This document shows, in pieces, positions 8,051-16,944 of a stretch of 64,000 nucleotides of DNA. The DNA comes from Agarivorans sp. Toyoura001 (lineage in GTDB: Bacteria > Pseudomonadota > Gammaproteobacteria > Enterobacterales > Celerinatantimonadaceae). Position 1 is the first letter of the stretch, and each line of letters begins with the position of its first letter. The notes under the pieces were generated by a model. That model was not told the DNA's origin and did no database searches. It saw only the letters and a program-made list of their open reading frames with translations. Position numbers and translations under genes: made by a program. The stretch lies in contig NZ_BJEQ01000019.1 of the NCBI RefSeq assembly GCF_005405585.1, positions 1 through 64,000 on the forward strand. The letters run 5' to 3'.

Positions 8051-10120
8051 ATGAATTGGTCGAAAAGCGCCATCTCAATGGCAGTAGTATTCGGTTTAAG
8101 CGCTTGTGGCGGCGGTGGTAGTGACGGCGGTGGCACACCTACTGTTCCAGATTATGAATACCAAGCATACGCCTGTGATGCTGCTATTTATGAAAAAGCC
8201 AAAGAACTACGTATATACCAGGTAATGACCGAAGCATTTATCGATGGCGATTCTAGTCACGACTATAATGACGGTTATGGCACTAGCCACCACAAAGGTG
8301 ACTTGCAAGGAATTATCGATTCTCTCGATTACATTCAAGGCCTTGGCATGAATGCCGTTTGGATGACACCTATCTTTGATTCTCAAGGTGATTCTAAACT
8401 AGACGCTACCGGCTACTTCACCCGCAACTACTTCGCCATTGATCCAAATTTTGGCACCATGGAACAAGCGCGCACTTTAGTTGATGAAGCTCACGCTCGT
8501 GGAATGTACGTGATATTTGATGGCGTATTTGGTCATCACAAAGGCAACGTTACACCTTCTCCGAACGGTTTAACGCCGTCAGGAAGCGACAACCCGGTGA
8601 GCTACCCGGGTACTGATAACGACACTTTAGAGTTTTATAAAGAAGTGGCTTCTTATTGGATCACCGAACTAGGCATTGACGGTTGGCGTTTAGACCAAGC
8701 GTATCAAGTTCCGGTTGGTGCTTGGGGTGAGATCCGTAAAACAGTGGAAGATGCTTCTAAAGCGAAAACTTACACAATGAATGGCGAAACCGTTAATCCT
8801 ATGGGCTATCTGGTAGCCGAAATTTGGAGAGGTGAATCTGAAATTGCAGAACAAGCTTATGGTACTGCCGAGCAACCGGGCTTATGTTCAGCCTTTGACT
8901 TCCCTGGTCGTTACCGCATTGTTCAGTCATATGCTGTTGAAGAGAGTGGCAGCAATAACCATAGCGCGGGCAACTTAGCCAGTGTGTTTAGTACTCACTC
9001 AGCCTACCCTGACCACGCTGTTCCTAATGGTTTTATCTCTAATCACGATTTAGTCCGCTTAGGCGACTTACAACAGCGCGGCAACATCGCAGAACCAAAT
9101 GAATCAGAGTATTGGTTACGCCATAAAGCAGCAAATGCATTTTTGGCTGCCTATTCAGGACCAATTACTTTCTACTATGGTGAAGAAATTGGCGATGAAG
9201 TTCCTGGCTTTGCCGATCAAGAAGACAACTCTACTTGTGCAGCAGATGGTTTATGTGATGACCACGTCGCTCGTAACAGTGGCAAAGTAGAAGGTTTGCC
9301 TAACGGCGATCGCACCAACAATGAACTGTTTAGTGCTAACGTTAATCAAGCTGACCTTCGCGATTACATTGCCAAACTGATGCAAATTCGTTCTGAGCAC
9401 GCAGCCTTATACAAAGGTGAACGCACGGCCATTGTGACCGAAGAAGCGACTAGTGTTTACTTTGACCATAAACAATCAGGTGATAATGTCGCGCTATACC
9501 TTGCAAACACTAGCACCACACCAAAAACAATTACCGTAAGTGACACTCAAATTGGTAGTAATGGAGACTTACGCGATCTTATTACTGAAGACGTGATAGC
9601 TCAGGCATCAGGTGAATATGAAATTACCCTTGGTTCTTTAGAGTCACGCTTCTTCCAAGTTATTGACCCATCTCCAGAAGGCCCTGATACAGGCGGAATC
9701 ATTGGTGAAGGCGAACTAGCTGACTGTACACTTCCAGACTCGAATGAAACAGGACCAATTGGCGAAGACGTTTTTGCCCGCGGTTCTCACAATGGTTGGG
9801 CAGCCGTTGATACTCACAAGCTTAGTTACAAAGGTAACAACCTATACCAGCTAGTATTTGATGAACCAAGTGAGACTGCCTTTGGTTTCAAATACGCTGT
9901 AGCGGAATGGAGTGACGATAGCACTAAGCGATTCGAAGTTTCTACGCCGACTCAAACGGTTGTGTTAGGAACAACGCTTCCAGTATCGCGAATTGAAGGT
10001 TCAGGAAAAGAAATGAATGTGACGATTCCTGAGGCTGGAAAATACGTTTATAGCCTGAAACTTGACAATGCAGAACCAGAATCAGCCTCGGGTACGATGA
10101 TGGTTAGCAAATGTGAGTAA
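8051..10120 (+). CDS. GH13 alpha-amylase-family surface lipoprotein with C-terminal carbohydrate-binding-like domain
   Basis: The 689-residue protein begins with a lipoprotein signal ending LSAC (Cys19), then a Gly-rich linker, so it is probably anchored in the outer membrane. The GH13 barrel shows LGMNAVWMTPIF (98-109), region I DGVFGHH, region II GWRLD with nucleophile Asp215, region III EIW with acid/base Glu257, and region IV NHD with Asp333. After the catalytic part a domain from about residue 575 (FARGSHNGWAAV, FGFKYAVAEWSDD) resembles the pullulanase X25 / starch-binding fold. It should hydrolyse alpha-glucans; exact specificity cannot be told. The ribosome site AAGGA precedes ATG 8051. 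It stands alone between fabR and metL, with no transport or maltose genes nearby. Confidence 0.93.
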   Translation: MNWSKSAISMAVVFGLSACGGGGSDGGGTPTVPDYEYQAYACDAAIYEKAKELRIYQVMTEAFIDGDSSHDYNDGYGTSHHKGDLQGIIDSLDYIQGLGMNAVWMTPIFDSQGDSKLDATGYFTRNYFAIDPNFGTMEQARTLVDEAHARGMYVIFDGVFGHHKGNVTPSPNGLTPSGSDNPVSYPGTDNDTLEFYKEVASYWITELGIDGWRLDQAYQVPVGAWGEIRKTVEDASKAKTYTMNGETVNPMGYLVAEIWRGESEIAEQAYGTAEQPGLCSAFDFPGRYRIVQSYAVEESGSNNHSAGNLASVFSTHSAYPDHAVPNGFISNHDLVRLGDLQQRGNIAEPNESEYWLRHKAANAFLAAYSGPITFYYGEEIGDEVPGFADQEDNSTCAADGLCDDHVARNSGKVEGLPNGDRTNNELFSANVNQADLRDYIAKLMQIRSEHAALYKGERTAIVTEEATSVYFDHKQSGDNVALYLANTSTTPKTITVSDTQIGSNGDLRDLITEDVIAQASGEYEITLGSLESRFFQVIDPSPEGPDTGGIIGEGELADCTLPDSNETGPIGEDVFARGSHNGWAAVDTHKLSYKGNNLYQLVFDEPSETAFGFKYAVAEWSDDSTKRFEVSTPTQTVVLGTTLPVSRIEGSGKEMNVTIPEAGKYVYSLKLDNAEPESASGTMMVSKCE

Positions 10121-10126
10121 AAGTTA

Positions 10127-10152
10127 GAGAAGTGGCCCTTAGGGCCATTTCT
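10127..10152 (+). terminator. Hairpin after the amylase gene
   Basis: Perfect 12-bp inverted repeat AGAAGTGGCCCT / AGGGCCATTTCT apart from one mismatch (10127-10138 with 10141-10152), starting six bases after the stop codon. It is followed by only a short T tract. Confidence 0.65.
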
Positions 10153-10190
10153 TACTGTAAGAAAGGTTTTCTAGCAACCCTTAAAACTAG

Positions 10191-10269
10191 ACTGAAGGTT
10201 TGCCTTCAAACGTTTGTAAACACCCTTAATATCCTGTTTGGCCTCTTAAGTTTTAAGAGGCCTTTTTTT
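10191..10269 (+). terminator. Second hairpin and strong Rho-independent terminator
   Basis: A small stem TGAAGG/CCTTCA (10193-10198, 10203-10208) is followed by a perfect 10-bp stem GGCCTCTTAA (10240-10249 with 10253-10262) and seven Ts (10263-10269). The T-run makes this a plus-strand terminator. It lies 120 bases beyond the amylase stop, so a separate small transcript ending here is possible. On the minus strand there is no T-run, so it does not obviously end metL. Confidence 0.75.
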
Positions 10270-10273
10270 GTTC

Positions 10274-12685
10274 TCAGCTCATTAACTGACACAGGTTCAC
10301 AAGGTCGGCTTGTATTGCACCAGCCGTCACTTCTCGACCCGCGCCAGGGCCTTGGATAACGAGTTGATTTTGCTTATACCACTGGCTTTCAATGGCAAAT
10401 ACATTGTCGCAGGGTTTTAAATTTGCGAAAGGGTGCTGAGCGTCTATTGCCGCTAATCCTACTTCTGCTTGGCCTTTAGCATCTACTTTCGCTAAAAAGC
10501 GAATCACTTTGCCTTGACGCTTAGCATCGTTAAACGCTTGCAACATTGGCTCATCTAACTCAGACATGGCATCTAGAAAGGCCTCTAAGTCTAAGTGAGC
10601 TAAATCCTCGGGCACCAAAGACTCTAGGCTAATATCACTCAACTCCAATTCCAAGCCGGCTTCTCGCGCTAATATCAGAAGCTTTCGCTGTGCGTCTTTA
10701 CCCGATAAATCCTCTCTAGGATCAGGCTCTGTTAAGCCTTGATTAAGCGCATCCGCTAGCAATTCTGAAAATGCTAAAGAACCATCGTACTGTTGGAAGA
10801 GCCAGCTTAAGGTGCCAGAAAAGATCCCCGATATAGACTCAATGTTGTCACCAGCTTGGCGTAACTGCTGAATGCTAGATTGCACCGGCAAACCCGCACC
10901 AACGGTGGCATTACTTAACCAATGGCAAGAGTGATCGGCAAAGGCCTTTGTCAGAGCCGCATAGTTTGCTTGCTCGCTAGCGCCAGCATGTTTATTCGCA
11001 GTTATGAGATGGAAACCCCGGCGTGCGAACTCTTGATAATATGCACTAAGCGCTTCACTGGCGGTAATATCTACCACCACTAGCTCGTCATAGGGGTGAC
11101 GACTCAGCTTATCAAATAACTCAGGCCAAATAAGCGGCACATCGGCCTCAATACTTAAAACCTCGTCGGCATGTAAACCTGCAAAATTTAAGTGACCAGC
11201 TTGGCTAGAAAATACTCCCGCTAAGCTCAGTTCTAATCCGTATTGCTGTTGTAACTGCGGTTGTTGCTCGGCAAATAAACCCAGCCATTGGCTACCTATA
11301 TTACCCTTACCAAACACAATCAGACCTAGATTAGTTTTTTGTTTAAACAGATTAGTGTGCAACTCTTTAAGCAAAGGCTCTAAGGTAATTTTTCTTACCA
11401 CGGCACATAGGCTGAGCTTATCGGCACTTGAATGAATAAATTCAAGTGGTTGCTCAGCTAACTGTTGGAAAAACTGATAGCACTGTTGCGGGTTATCACA
11501 TACTCCAGCTCCAACCAACGCAACCAAACAGAACCCTTCGCTGCGCTCAACTTGTTTAAGTTGAAACTGCTCGGCTAATTGGTCAATTCTGCTCAAGGCT
11601 TCATCAACCAGCTCACGGGTATATGCCATTCGCAAAGAACCCGTTTCACTGTGTTTGTGGCGAGTCGCCGGCGCTAAATGGCTTTTTGCTAAGGCCTCCA
11701 GTAGCGCGGTGGCATTGCTTGAAAAATCGTGGCTGAAAGTAAGCTCAAGTAATACGATGTCATCTACAGAAGTAACAATTTTTGCAGTATTGTTCTTAAT
11801 GCCTTTGCGATGAATCAGAGTTTGCCCATCATTCGGCGCATAACTGCAGCGCAAACTCACTTTTTGCTTAGATCTCGCAAGTGGTTCTAGGGTGCGCGCG
11901 TGTAATACTGAGCTGCCAATACGCGATAACTCAGCCGCCTCTTTTAGGGCTAAGTTTTCGAGCAAGTGAGCATCTTTCACCAAGCGTGGATCAGCGCTGT
12001 AAATGCCAGCAACGTCGCTCCAAATTGTGGTTGATATTGCGTTGGCTAAAGCGGCTAATTCAGTGGCAGAATAATCACTGCCATTACGCCCTAAGGTGAC
12101 GGTTCGACCTTGGCAATCACTACAGATAAAGCCGGTAACCACCATTCGGCATGCAGGTTTCGCCGCCAAGCATTTAGCTAACAATGGTGTACTTTGGCTA
12201 ACGTCCACTTGCGGCTGCGCCGATAGCTCGGCCTTGAAAAACTCGCGAGAGTCTAACCATTCGGCTTGGCAATCGCTTTCGCTAAGCAAAGCAGCCAATA
12301 AGCGAGCAGACCAGCGCTCGCCAAACGACAGAACCTCATTAGTATTAAAGGTGTCTAACTCACCCTCTAGAATACTGGCAATGTAGCGGTGCTCAGTGTC
12401 TAAGGCTTGAACCAGCGATTGCGCGGTAAGCTTGCTAAGCAACTCTTTGGCTAACTTACCTTGAAACTCAATCAACGCTTGTAGCGCTTCAGCAGTGGCG
12501 TCGTCGGCTTGCTGAGCCAATTCAATAATGTTGATTAAGCGATTGGTGGTTTTACCTGCGGCAGAGACCACAATCAAATCTTGGGCTTGCGAATGCTGGG
12601 CAACAATATTGGCTACACGCTTAAAACATCCCGCGTCAGCCAAGCTGCTACCACCAAATTTGTGAACATGTCTATTTACCGACAC
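10274..12685 (-). CDS. metL: Bifunctional aspartokinase / homoserine dehydrogenase II
   Basis: This 803-residue fusion catalyses the first (aspartate to aspartyl phosphate) and third (aspartate semialdehyde to homoserine) steps of the Met/Thr branch. The kinase half starts with KFGGSSLAD and carries GRNGSDYSATELAAL; an ACT-type regulatory region lies in the middle (about 315-460). The dehydrogenase half has NATVGAGLPV, SGTLSWLFQ and EPDPREDLSGKDAQRK. Being 29 bp downstream of metB on the same strand marks it as MetL rather than ThrA. The metBL operon should be under the MetJ operator upstream of metB. Confidence 0.95.
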   Translation of the reverse strand: MSVNRHVHKFGGSSLADAGCFKRVANIVAQHSQAQDLIVVSAAGKTTNRLINIIELAQQADDATAEALQALIEFQGKLAKELLSKLTAQSLVQALDTEHRYIASILEGELDTFNTNEVLSFGERWSARLLAALLSESDCQAEWLDSREFFKAELSAQPQVDVSQSTPLLAKCLAAKPACRMVVTGFICSDCQGRTVTLGRNGSDYSATELAALANAISTTIWSDVAGIYSADPRLVKDAHLLENLALKEAAELSRIGSSVLHARTLEPLARSKQKVSLRCSYAPNDGQTLIHRKGIKNNTAKIVTSVDDIVLLELTFSHDFSSNATALLEALAKSHLAPATRHKHSETGSLRMAYTRELVDEALSRIDQLAEQFQLKQVERSEGFCLVALVGAGVCDNPQQCYQFFQQLAEQPLEFIHSSADKLSLCAVVRKITLEPLLKELHTNLFKQKTNLGLIVFGKGNIGSQWLGLFAEQQPQLQQQYGLELSLAGVFSSQAGHLNFAGLHADEVLSIEADVPLIWPELFDKLSRHPYDELVVVDITASEALSAYYQEFARRGFHLITANKHAGASEQANYAALTKAFADHSCHWLSNATVGAGLPVQSSIQQLRQAGDNIESISGIFSGTLSWLFQQYDGSLAFSELLADALNQGLTEPDPREDLSGKDAQRKLLILAREAGLELELSDISLESLVPEDLAHLDLEAFLDAMSELDEPMLQAFNDAKRQGKVIRFLAKVDAKGQAEVGLAAIDAQHPFANLKPCDNVFAIESQWYKQNQLVIQGPGAGREVTAGAIQADLVNLCQLMS

Positions 12686-12714
12686 CGAATACCTCTCTAC
12701 AACTTTTAGCCCGC

Positions 12715-13872
12715 TTAAAGCGAGGCAAAGGCCTGTTGTAAGTCATTAACTAAATCTTGGGCGTCTTCTAAACCCACCGATACCCGTAATAGCTGGTTAG
12801 AAATTCCCGCTTCCGCTAAGGCTTCAGCCGACATCGCCGCGTGAGTCATGGTAGCAGGGTGAGCGATTAGACTCTCTACCCCACCTAAAGATTCCGCCAA
12901 AGAGAACAATTGTAAGTTTTTAAGAAACTTAACCATTTGGCTTTCTTCAAGTTCCAGCTCAAAACTCAACATAGCACCAAAACCGCGTTGCTGACTTTGC
13001 GCCAGCGCATGCCCTGGGTGCTCTGGTAATCCAGGATAATAGATGTTGCCCACAACGCCTTGCTGCTGCAAACAAGCCACAATGGCTTGAGCATTTTCTT
13101 GATGCACATTCATTCTAGCTTTTAGTGTGCGCAAACCACGCAAAGTAAGGTAGGAATCAAAAGCCGAACCCGTTAACCCTAAACAGTTAGCCCACCAAGC
13201 CAATTGCTCGGCCAGTTCTTCGTTGGCCGCAACCACCATACCGGCAACCACGTCCGAGTGGCCGTTAATGTATTTAGTGGCCGAGTGCACCACAATGTCG
13301 GCACCTAACAAAATTGGCGTTTGCAAAGCCGGGGAAAGGAAGGTGTTATCCACTACTACTAAAGCACCTGCGGCATGTGCTTGTTCGGCAATAGTTTTAA
13401 TGTCTACAATTCGAAGCAAAGGGTTACTTGGGGTCTCTAACCACACTAATTTGGGCTTCTTAGCCAATAACTGCGTCAACGCTGCGTAATCGTTTTGATC
13501 AACAAAAGCCACTTCAAAGGCATTTTTCTTAGCTAGGCTGTCGAATAAACGGTAGCTACCACCGTAACAATCATGCGGCGCAACCAATAAATCGCCCGGC
13601 TCAAGCAAGGCTGTAACAAGGTTAACCGCCGACATACCGGTGTTAGTAATCACCGCACCAGCACCATGTTCTAAATCGGCAATCGCCTCAGCCAAAATAT
13701 GACGGGTTGGATTACCAGAGCGACTGTAATCAAACTGACGCTTCTGATTAAAATCAGCAAAGCTATAATTGCTAGACAAATAAATAGGCGGCACTACTGC
13801 GCCGTGTTGGCTATCACTTTCTATACCGCTGCGCACTGCTATAGTGGCAGCTTGAAGATCTTTTAAAGACAT
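12715..13872 (-). CDS. metB: Cystathionine gamma-synthase
   Basis: MetB joins O-succinylhomoserine and cysteine into cystathionine, committing to methionine synthesis; it is a PLP enzyme. The 385-residue protein has the trans-sulfuration signature with the PLP lysine in [13 protein letters not shown] (Lys200), YSRSGNPTR near residue 49 and DNTFLSP near 175. A related cystathionine beta-lyase (MetC) is the main alternative, but adjacency to metL and metJ favours MetB. GGAG lies about 12 bases before the ATG. The gene diverges from metJ across a MetJ operator. Confidence 0.93.
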   Translation of the reverse strand: MSLKDLQAATIAVRSGIESDSQHGAVVPPIYLSSNYSFADFNQKRQFDYSRSGNPTRHILAEAIADLEHGAGAVITNTGMSAVNLVTALLEPGDLLVAPHDCYGGSYRLFDSLAKKNAFEVAFVDQNDYAALTQLLAKKPKLVWLETPSNPLLRIVDIKTIAEQAHAAGALVVVDNTFLSPALQTPILLGADIVVHSATKYINGHSDVVAGMVVAANEELAEQLAWWANCLGLTGSAFDSYLTLRGLRTLKARMNVHQENAQAIVACLQQQGVVGNIYYPGLPEHPGHALAQSQQRGFGAMLSFELELEESQMVKFLKNLQLFSLAESLGGVESLIAHPATMTHAAMSAEALAEAGISNQLLRVSVGLEDAQDLVNDLQQAFASL

Positions 13873-13922
13873 TTGCTGATCTACTCCCTCAATTCATCCT
13901 GCCACTTTACCACCAGCAAAAA

Positions 13923-13954
13923 AGACGTCAACACTTCTAGACGTCTAAATGTCT
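13923..13954. promoter_or_regulatory. MetJ operator: four tandem met boxes
   Basis: Four contiguous 8-mers match the met box AGACGTCT: AGACGTCA (13923), ACACTTCT (13931), AGACGTCT (13939, perfect) and AAATGTCT (13947). MetJ dimers bind such tandem boxes cooperatively with S-adenosylmethionine as corepressor. The array begins 50 bp upstream of metB and 71 bp before the metJ start, so it should repress metBL and autoregulate metJ. Confidence 0.93.
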
Positions 13955-14025
13955 TTGCTGTTGGATTGCTAAGTCGCATTTCCCCCGTTACAATAGGGTC
14001 TCTTTGGTTTGGTGTGTATTGTAGT

Positions 14026-14325
14026 ATGTCGACAGAATGGAACGGTGAGTGGATCAGCCCTTACGCTGAACACGGTAAAAAAAGTGAACAAGTTAAAAAA
14101 ATCACAGTATCAATTCCGCTTAAGGTATTAAAGATACTCACTGACGAGCGTACTCGCAGACAAATTAATAACCTGCGTCACGCCACCAATAGCGAACTGC
14201 TTTGTGAGGCTTTCCTTCATGCCTACACAGGCCAACCGCTGCCCGACGATGCCGACTTACAAAAAGATAAGCCCGACCCGGCGTTAGAAAAAGCCGCCCA
14301 AGCAGAACTCAATAAAGAAGATTAA
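14026..14325 (+). CDS. metJ: Methionine repressor MetJ
   Basis: MetJ is the ribbon-helix-helix repressor of methionine genes. I take ATG 14026, giving [20 protein letters not shown] and 99 residues, close to the 105 of E. coli; a frame open to 13873 would add 51 non-family residues and run over the operator. The beta-ribbon [20 protein letters not shown] and the helix with [23 protein letters not shown] are strongly conserved. No good ribosome site is visible. It is divergent from metBL and is followed by a strong terminator. Confidence 0.96.
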   Translation: MSTEWNGEWISPYAEHGKKSEQVKKITVSIPLKVLKILTDERTRRQINNLRHATNSELLCEAFLHAYTGQPLPDDADLQKDKPDPALEKAAQAELNKED

Positions 14326-14333
14326 GATTTTAC

Positions 14334-14360
14334 AAAGCCGCTCACCGAGCGGCTTTTTTA
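14334..14360 (+). terminator. Rho-independent terminator after metJ
   Basis: Stem AGCCGCTC/GAGCGGCT (14336-14343, 14347-14354) with a 3-base loop and six Ts, nine bases after the metJ stop. Confidence 0.92.
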
Positions 14361-14475
14361 TTGCCTAAACCCAGCGCATAACAAATTATTTTCACCAACT
14401 ATTACACATAAACTGTAATCAATTTGGGGGCTTACCGGTCTGTAAACAGGCTCTTAACTTAAAATAGGTAAAAGG

Positions 14476-14922
14476 ATGAAAACGTCGTACCCACCTCAGT
14501 TAGCCTCAAAGCTATCACTTGGTCTTTTATGTTTAAGGCTAAGCATTGCCCTCGTGTTTACAATATGGGCCTTAGATAAAGTACTTGTACCAGAGCATGC
14601 AATAAAAGTGTTCTCTGGCTTTTACGGATTAAATTTAACCACCAATACACTTATTGCCATGGGGCTTGCACAACTGGCCTTTATCGCAGCCTTTACCTTA
14701 GGTTTATGGAAAAACATCACCTACCTTGCAGTGTTGGTACTGCATGCTGGTTCAACATTTTCTTCATTTGCTAAGTATCTAGACCCATTTAATAACTTAT
14801 TGTTCTTTGCTGCTTGGCCAATGCTAGCCGCATGCTTAGCACTCTATTTGCTGCGAGATTATGACACTTGGACTTTGGGTAAAACTCGCTCTTTAGAGCA
14901 GAGAGAAGAAGCCAACAACTAA
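14476..14922 (+). CDS. DoxX-like small membrane protein
   Basis: A 148-residue protein with four predicted membrane helices (about 13-32, 51-74, 80-97, 105-126) and a charged C-terminal tail. The first helix region with LCLRLSIALVFTIWALDKVLVPE and the later LVLHAGSTFSSF fit the DoxX superfamily, which also covers thiosulfate:quinone oxidoreductase subunits; the present protein is too generic to assign a substrate. The start codon has AAGG immediately in front, an imperfect spacing. It sits alone between metJ and the DUF4062 gene with a terminator on each side, so it is probably monocistronic. Confidence 0.75.
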   Translation: MKTSYPPQLASKLSLGLLCLRLSIALVFTIWALDKVLVPEHAIKVFSGFYGLNLTTNTLIAMGLAQLAFIAAFTLGLWKNITYLAVLVLHAGSTFSSFAKYLDPFNNLLFFAAWPMLAACLALYLLRDYDTWTLGKTRSLEQREEANN

Positions 14923-14940
14923 GAACTAATTGATAAAACG

Positions 14941-14963
14941 AAGCCGCTGATTAAGCGGCTTTT
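14941..14963 (+). terminator. Rho-independent terminator after the DoxX-like gene
   Basis: Perfect stem AAGCCGCT/AGCGGCTT (14941-14948, 14954-14961) with TTTTG tail. Confidence 0.85.
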
Positions 14964-15047
14964 GTTGCTTTATCTTACCTAAGGCTACACTCGCCTCCAT
15001 TCTCTTTATCCCTCATCTGTTAGCTCAACGAATCAGTTTCGCCTAAC

Positions 15048-15104
15048 GGCGACGTCATTTTGCTTTGGCGACCAAAGAAAAACGAAGCAAAAAGAAAGGT
15101 CGCC
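15048..15104. repeat. Nested palindromic intergenic element
   Basis: Three inverted repeats are nested: GGCGAC/GTCGCC (15048-15053, 15099-15104), TTTTGCTT/AAGCAAAA (15058-15065, 15085-15092) and CTTTGG/CCAAAG (15063-15068, 15072-15077). This sits in a 354-bp gene-free gap (14964-15317) before the DUF4062 gene. The GC content changes sharply from this block to the A/T-rich 3' half of the gap. It resembles structured intergenic elements found scattered in related genomes, but copy number cannot be judged from one window. Confidence 0.45.
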
Positions 15105-15317
15105 CCGCATTATCTAAACCCTCGATGCTCAGTTTAAAGCGCGCCTGCGCAACTCGGCGATAATGGTGGGAAAATACTCCGCACAATAAGCATGTCTATT
15201 TCTAAATAACAAATACATCATCATTTATGAAGGTAGAGCGCAATCAAAATACAATTAAATGATAAGGTATTGAACAGGAAGAGTTGACCAAAGATCAACA
15301 GTTTTAGAGAGAATCAT

Positions 15318-16412
15318 ATGCAAAAGAAATATCAGGTTTTTGTTAGCTCGACTTACGATGATTTGAAAGATGAAAGAAAGTTCGTCTCTGAAAACTTGCT
15401 AAAATGCAACTGCATTCCAGTCGGAATGGAACTTTTCCCATCTACCAACACAACTCAATGGGAGTTCATAAAAGGTCTCATAGACGAATGCGACTATTAT
15501 GTTCTTGTTCTTGTTCTTGTTCTTGGGGGAAGATACGGGAGTGAGTGTGAAATCAATGAGCCTTACCGAGATGAATTCGGCTTTAAGAGGTCTAGAAAAG
15601 TGTCTCGTAGTTTTACTCATCACGAATATCACTATGCTATAACCCAAAATATACCGATTATAAGCTTCTTGTTTAAAGACCCAGAAGACTTAAAGGCTAG
15701 TAAAGTAGAAAGAACTGATCATGGAAGAGAACTTTATTCAGCTTTTAGAAGTGTCGTTGAAAACAATAACCGAATGTGTTCATACTGGGAGTCTCCGGAA
15801 GACCTCGCTCTTAAAGTAACTTTTGCTATAAATGAGCTAATTAATTCGCATCCAATGCCTGGTTGGATAAGAGCTTTAGACTCATCAACAGATAACCTAC
15901 TCTCCCAACGTTTGAGTAGTGAAAATGAGAAATTAAATAGGAAAGTTCAACGGCTAGAACTCGAAATTGCTCGTGGGATTGGAGCTTTATCCAGTATACC
16001 TGTACTTAACTCCCCTATTGATAGCCAGCCTACAGGAAAAGAGTTTTGGAAAATAAGATATTCTATTTTGCAGTTTAGATATCGAGGCAACGGATTCATC
16101 CAATCTTCGTATTCAACCAATGCAGATATAAGCAAACTAAAACACATAGTTGAAGAGAAAATTAGGCAGGTTAGCTCTGAAGGAGAAATAGGAATTCTAA
16201 TCAAAGAGTACGTGTTTGATACCACTCTATCAACTTCAAACGAGGCTGTTCCAATGTTTCCATTAGTTGGCGGTACATACCGAACAGGTGACATTCGACA
16301 TTTTTCAGTGCACCCAGAAGATATTTTTTTGATTCAGGCATGGCTAAAAGAAAAGCAAATCTACACAATAGATGAAAATGGATACATAGTTTCTTACCCT
16401 GTGAACGAATAA
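15318..16412 (+). CDS. DUF4062 protein with an in-frame (GTTCTT)4 repeat
   Basis: The 364-residue protein begins with a DUF4062 domain: YQVFVSSTYDDLKDER (5-20), IPVGMELFP (33-41) and GGRYGSE (70-76). DUF4062 is a TIR/Rossmann-like domain often placed at the N-terminus of NTPases in stress or conflict proteins; here no NTPase follows. A coiled coil (about 193-215) and a C-terminal domain with FPLVGGTYRTGD follow. Residues 62-69 are four Val-Leu pairs encoded by GTTCTT x4 (15501-15524), inserted where the family usually has one pair before GGRYG. The gene is A/T-richer than its neighbours and lies alone between conserved genes, suggesting acquisition by transfer. The function is unknown. The start has GAGAGAATC upstream. 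Confidence 0.85.
   Translation: MQKKYQVFVSSTYDDLKDERKFVSENLLKCNCIPVGMELFPSTNTTQWEFIKGLIDECDYYVLVLVLVLGGRYGSECEINEPYRDEFGFKRSRKVSRSFTHHEYHYAITQNIPIISFLFKDPEDLKASKVERTDHGRELYSAFRSVVENNNRMCSYWESPEDLALKVTFAINELINSHPMPGWIRALDSSTDNLLSQRLSSENEKLNRKVQRLELEIARGIGALSSIPVLNSPIDSQPTGKEFWKIRYSILQFRYRGNGFIQSSYSTNADISKLKHIVEEKIRQVSSEGEIGILIKEYVFDTTLSTSNEAVPMFPLVGGTYRTGDIRHFSVHPEDIFLIQAWLKEKQIYTIDENGYIVSYPVNE
15501..15524 (+). repeat. Hexanucleotide tandem repeat (GTTCTT)4 inside the DUF4062 gene
   Basis: Four perfect copies of GTTCTT encode Val-Leu x4. Because the unit is 6 bp, slippage changes the protein by whole Val-Leu pairs and keeps the frame. Confidence 0.97.
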
Positions 16413-16435
16413 AAATCACATAGGTTTCCAGACAC

Positions 16436-16462
16436 AAAAAAAGCGCCCTTAGGCGCTTTTTG
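16436..16462. terminator. Bidirectional terminator between the DUF4062 gene and rpmE
   Basis: Stem AAAAGCGCC/GGCGCTTTT (16439-16447, 16452-16460) with a 4-base loop, A-run on the left and T-run on the right, so it can end both converging transcripts. Confidence 0.88.
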
Positions 16463-16490
16463 TTTGCTGTGTAGCGTAAATAAGACTGGC

Positions 16491-16703
16491 TTATTTTTTG
16501 CCCAATACAGCGAATTTCTTGTTGAAACGATCAACACGACCACCGGTATCAACGTTACGTTGCTTACCAGTGTAGAACGGGTGACATTTGTCACATACGT
16601 CTAGGAACATTGCGCCAGTGCGAGTAGATTTAGTTTCGATTACGTTACCGCAAGAACAAGTAGCAGTAAGTACTTCGTAAGTTGGATGGATATCAGTTTT
16701 CAT
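16491..16703 (-). CDS. rpmE: 50S ribosomal protein L31 (zinc-binding form)
   Basis: A 70-residue ribosomal protein of the large subunit. Four cysteines, Cys16, Cys18, Cys37 and Cys40 (TCSCGN and [13 protein letters not shown]), form the zinc site, so this is the C+ form rather than the zinc-free paralogue induced under zinc limitation. It is transcribed away from priA, as in E. coli, and ends at the shared bidirectional terminator. Confidence 0.97.
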   Translation of the reverse strand: MKTDIHPTYEVLTATCSCGNVIETKSTRTGAMFLDVCDKCHPFYTGKQRNVDTGGRVDRFNKKFAVLGKK

Positions 16704-16944
16704 GGATTACCTCAATACTTGGGCCGTATCGCCATCTGGTCGCCACAATTGACACCAAACACCATACGAAAGCAACTCTATCAGAGCCTATAAATTTTTA
16801 GGTGGCGGATCATATAAGAAGCCAACACGCTTAGCAAGCAAGATATAACAATAAGCGTTTAAAAAAACACCTCACGTGCCATTTGCCCCTTTGCACACTC
16901 TGCCAGTAGAATGAGGCAGGTTTTTTCCTAGAGTTCATTCATTA

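Noticed and set aside
13873-14025. N-terminal extension of metJ to 13873
   Set aside because: It would translate through the met boxes and add residues with no family similarity.
16201-16703. Minus-strand ORFs over the DUF4062 end and rpmE
   Set aside because: They cross a bidirectional terminator and overlap supported genes in other frames.
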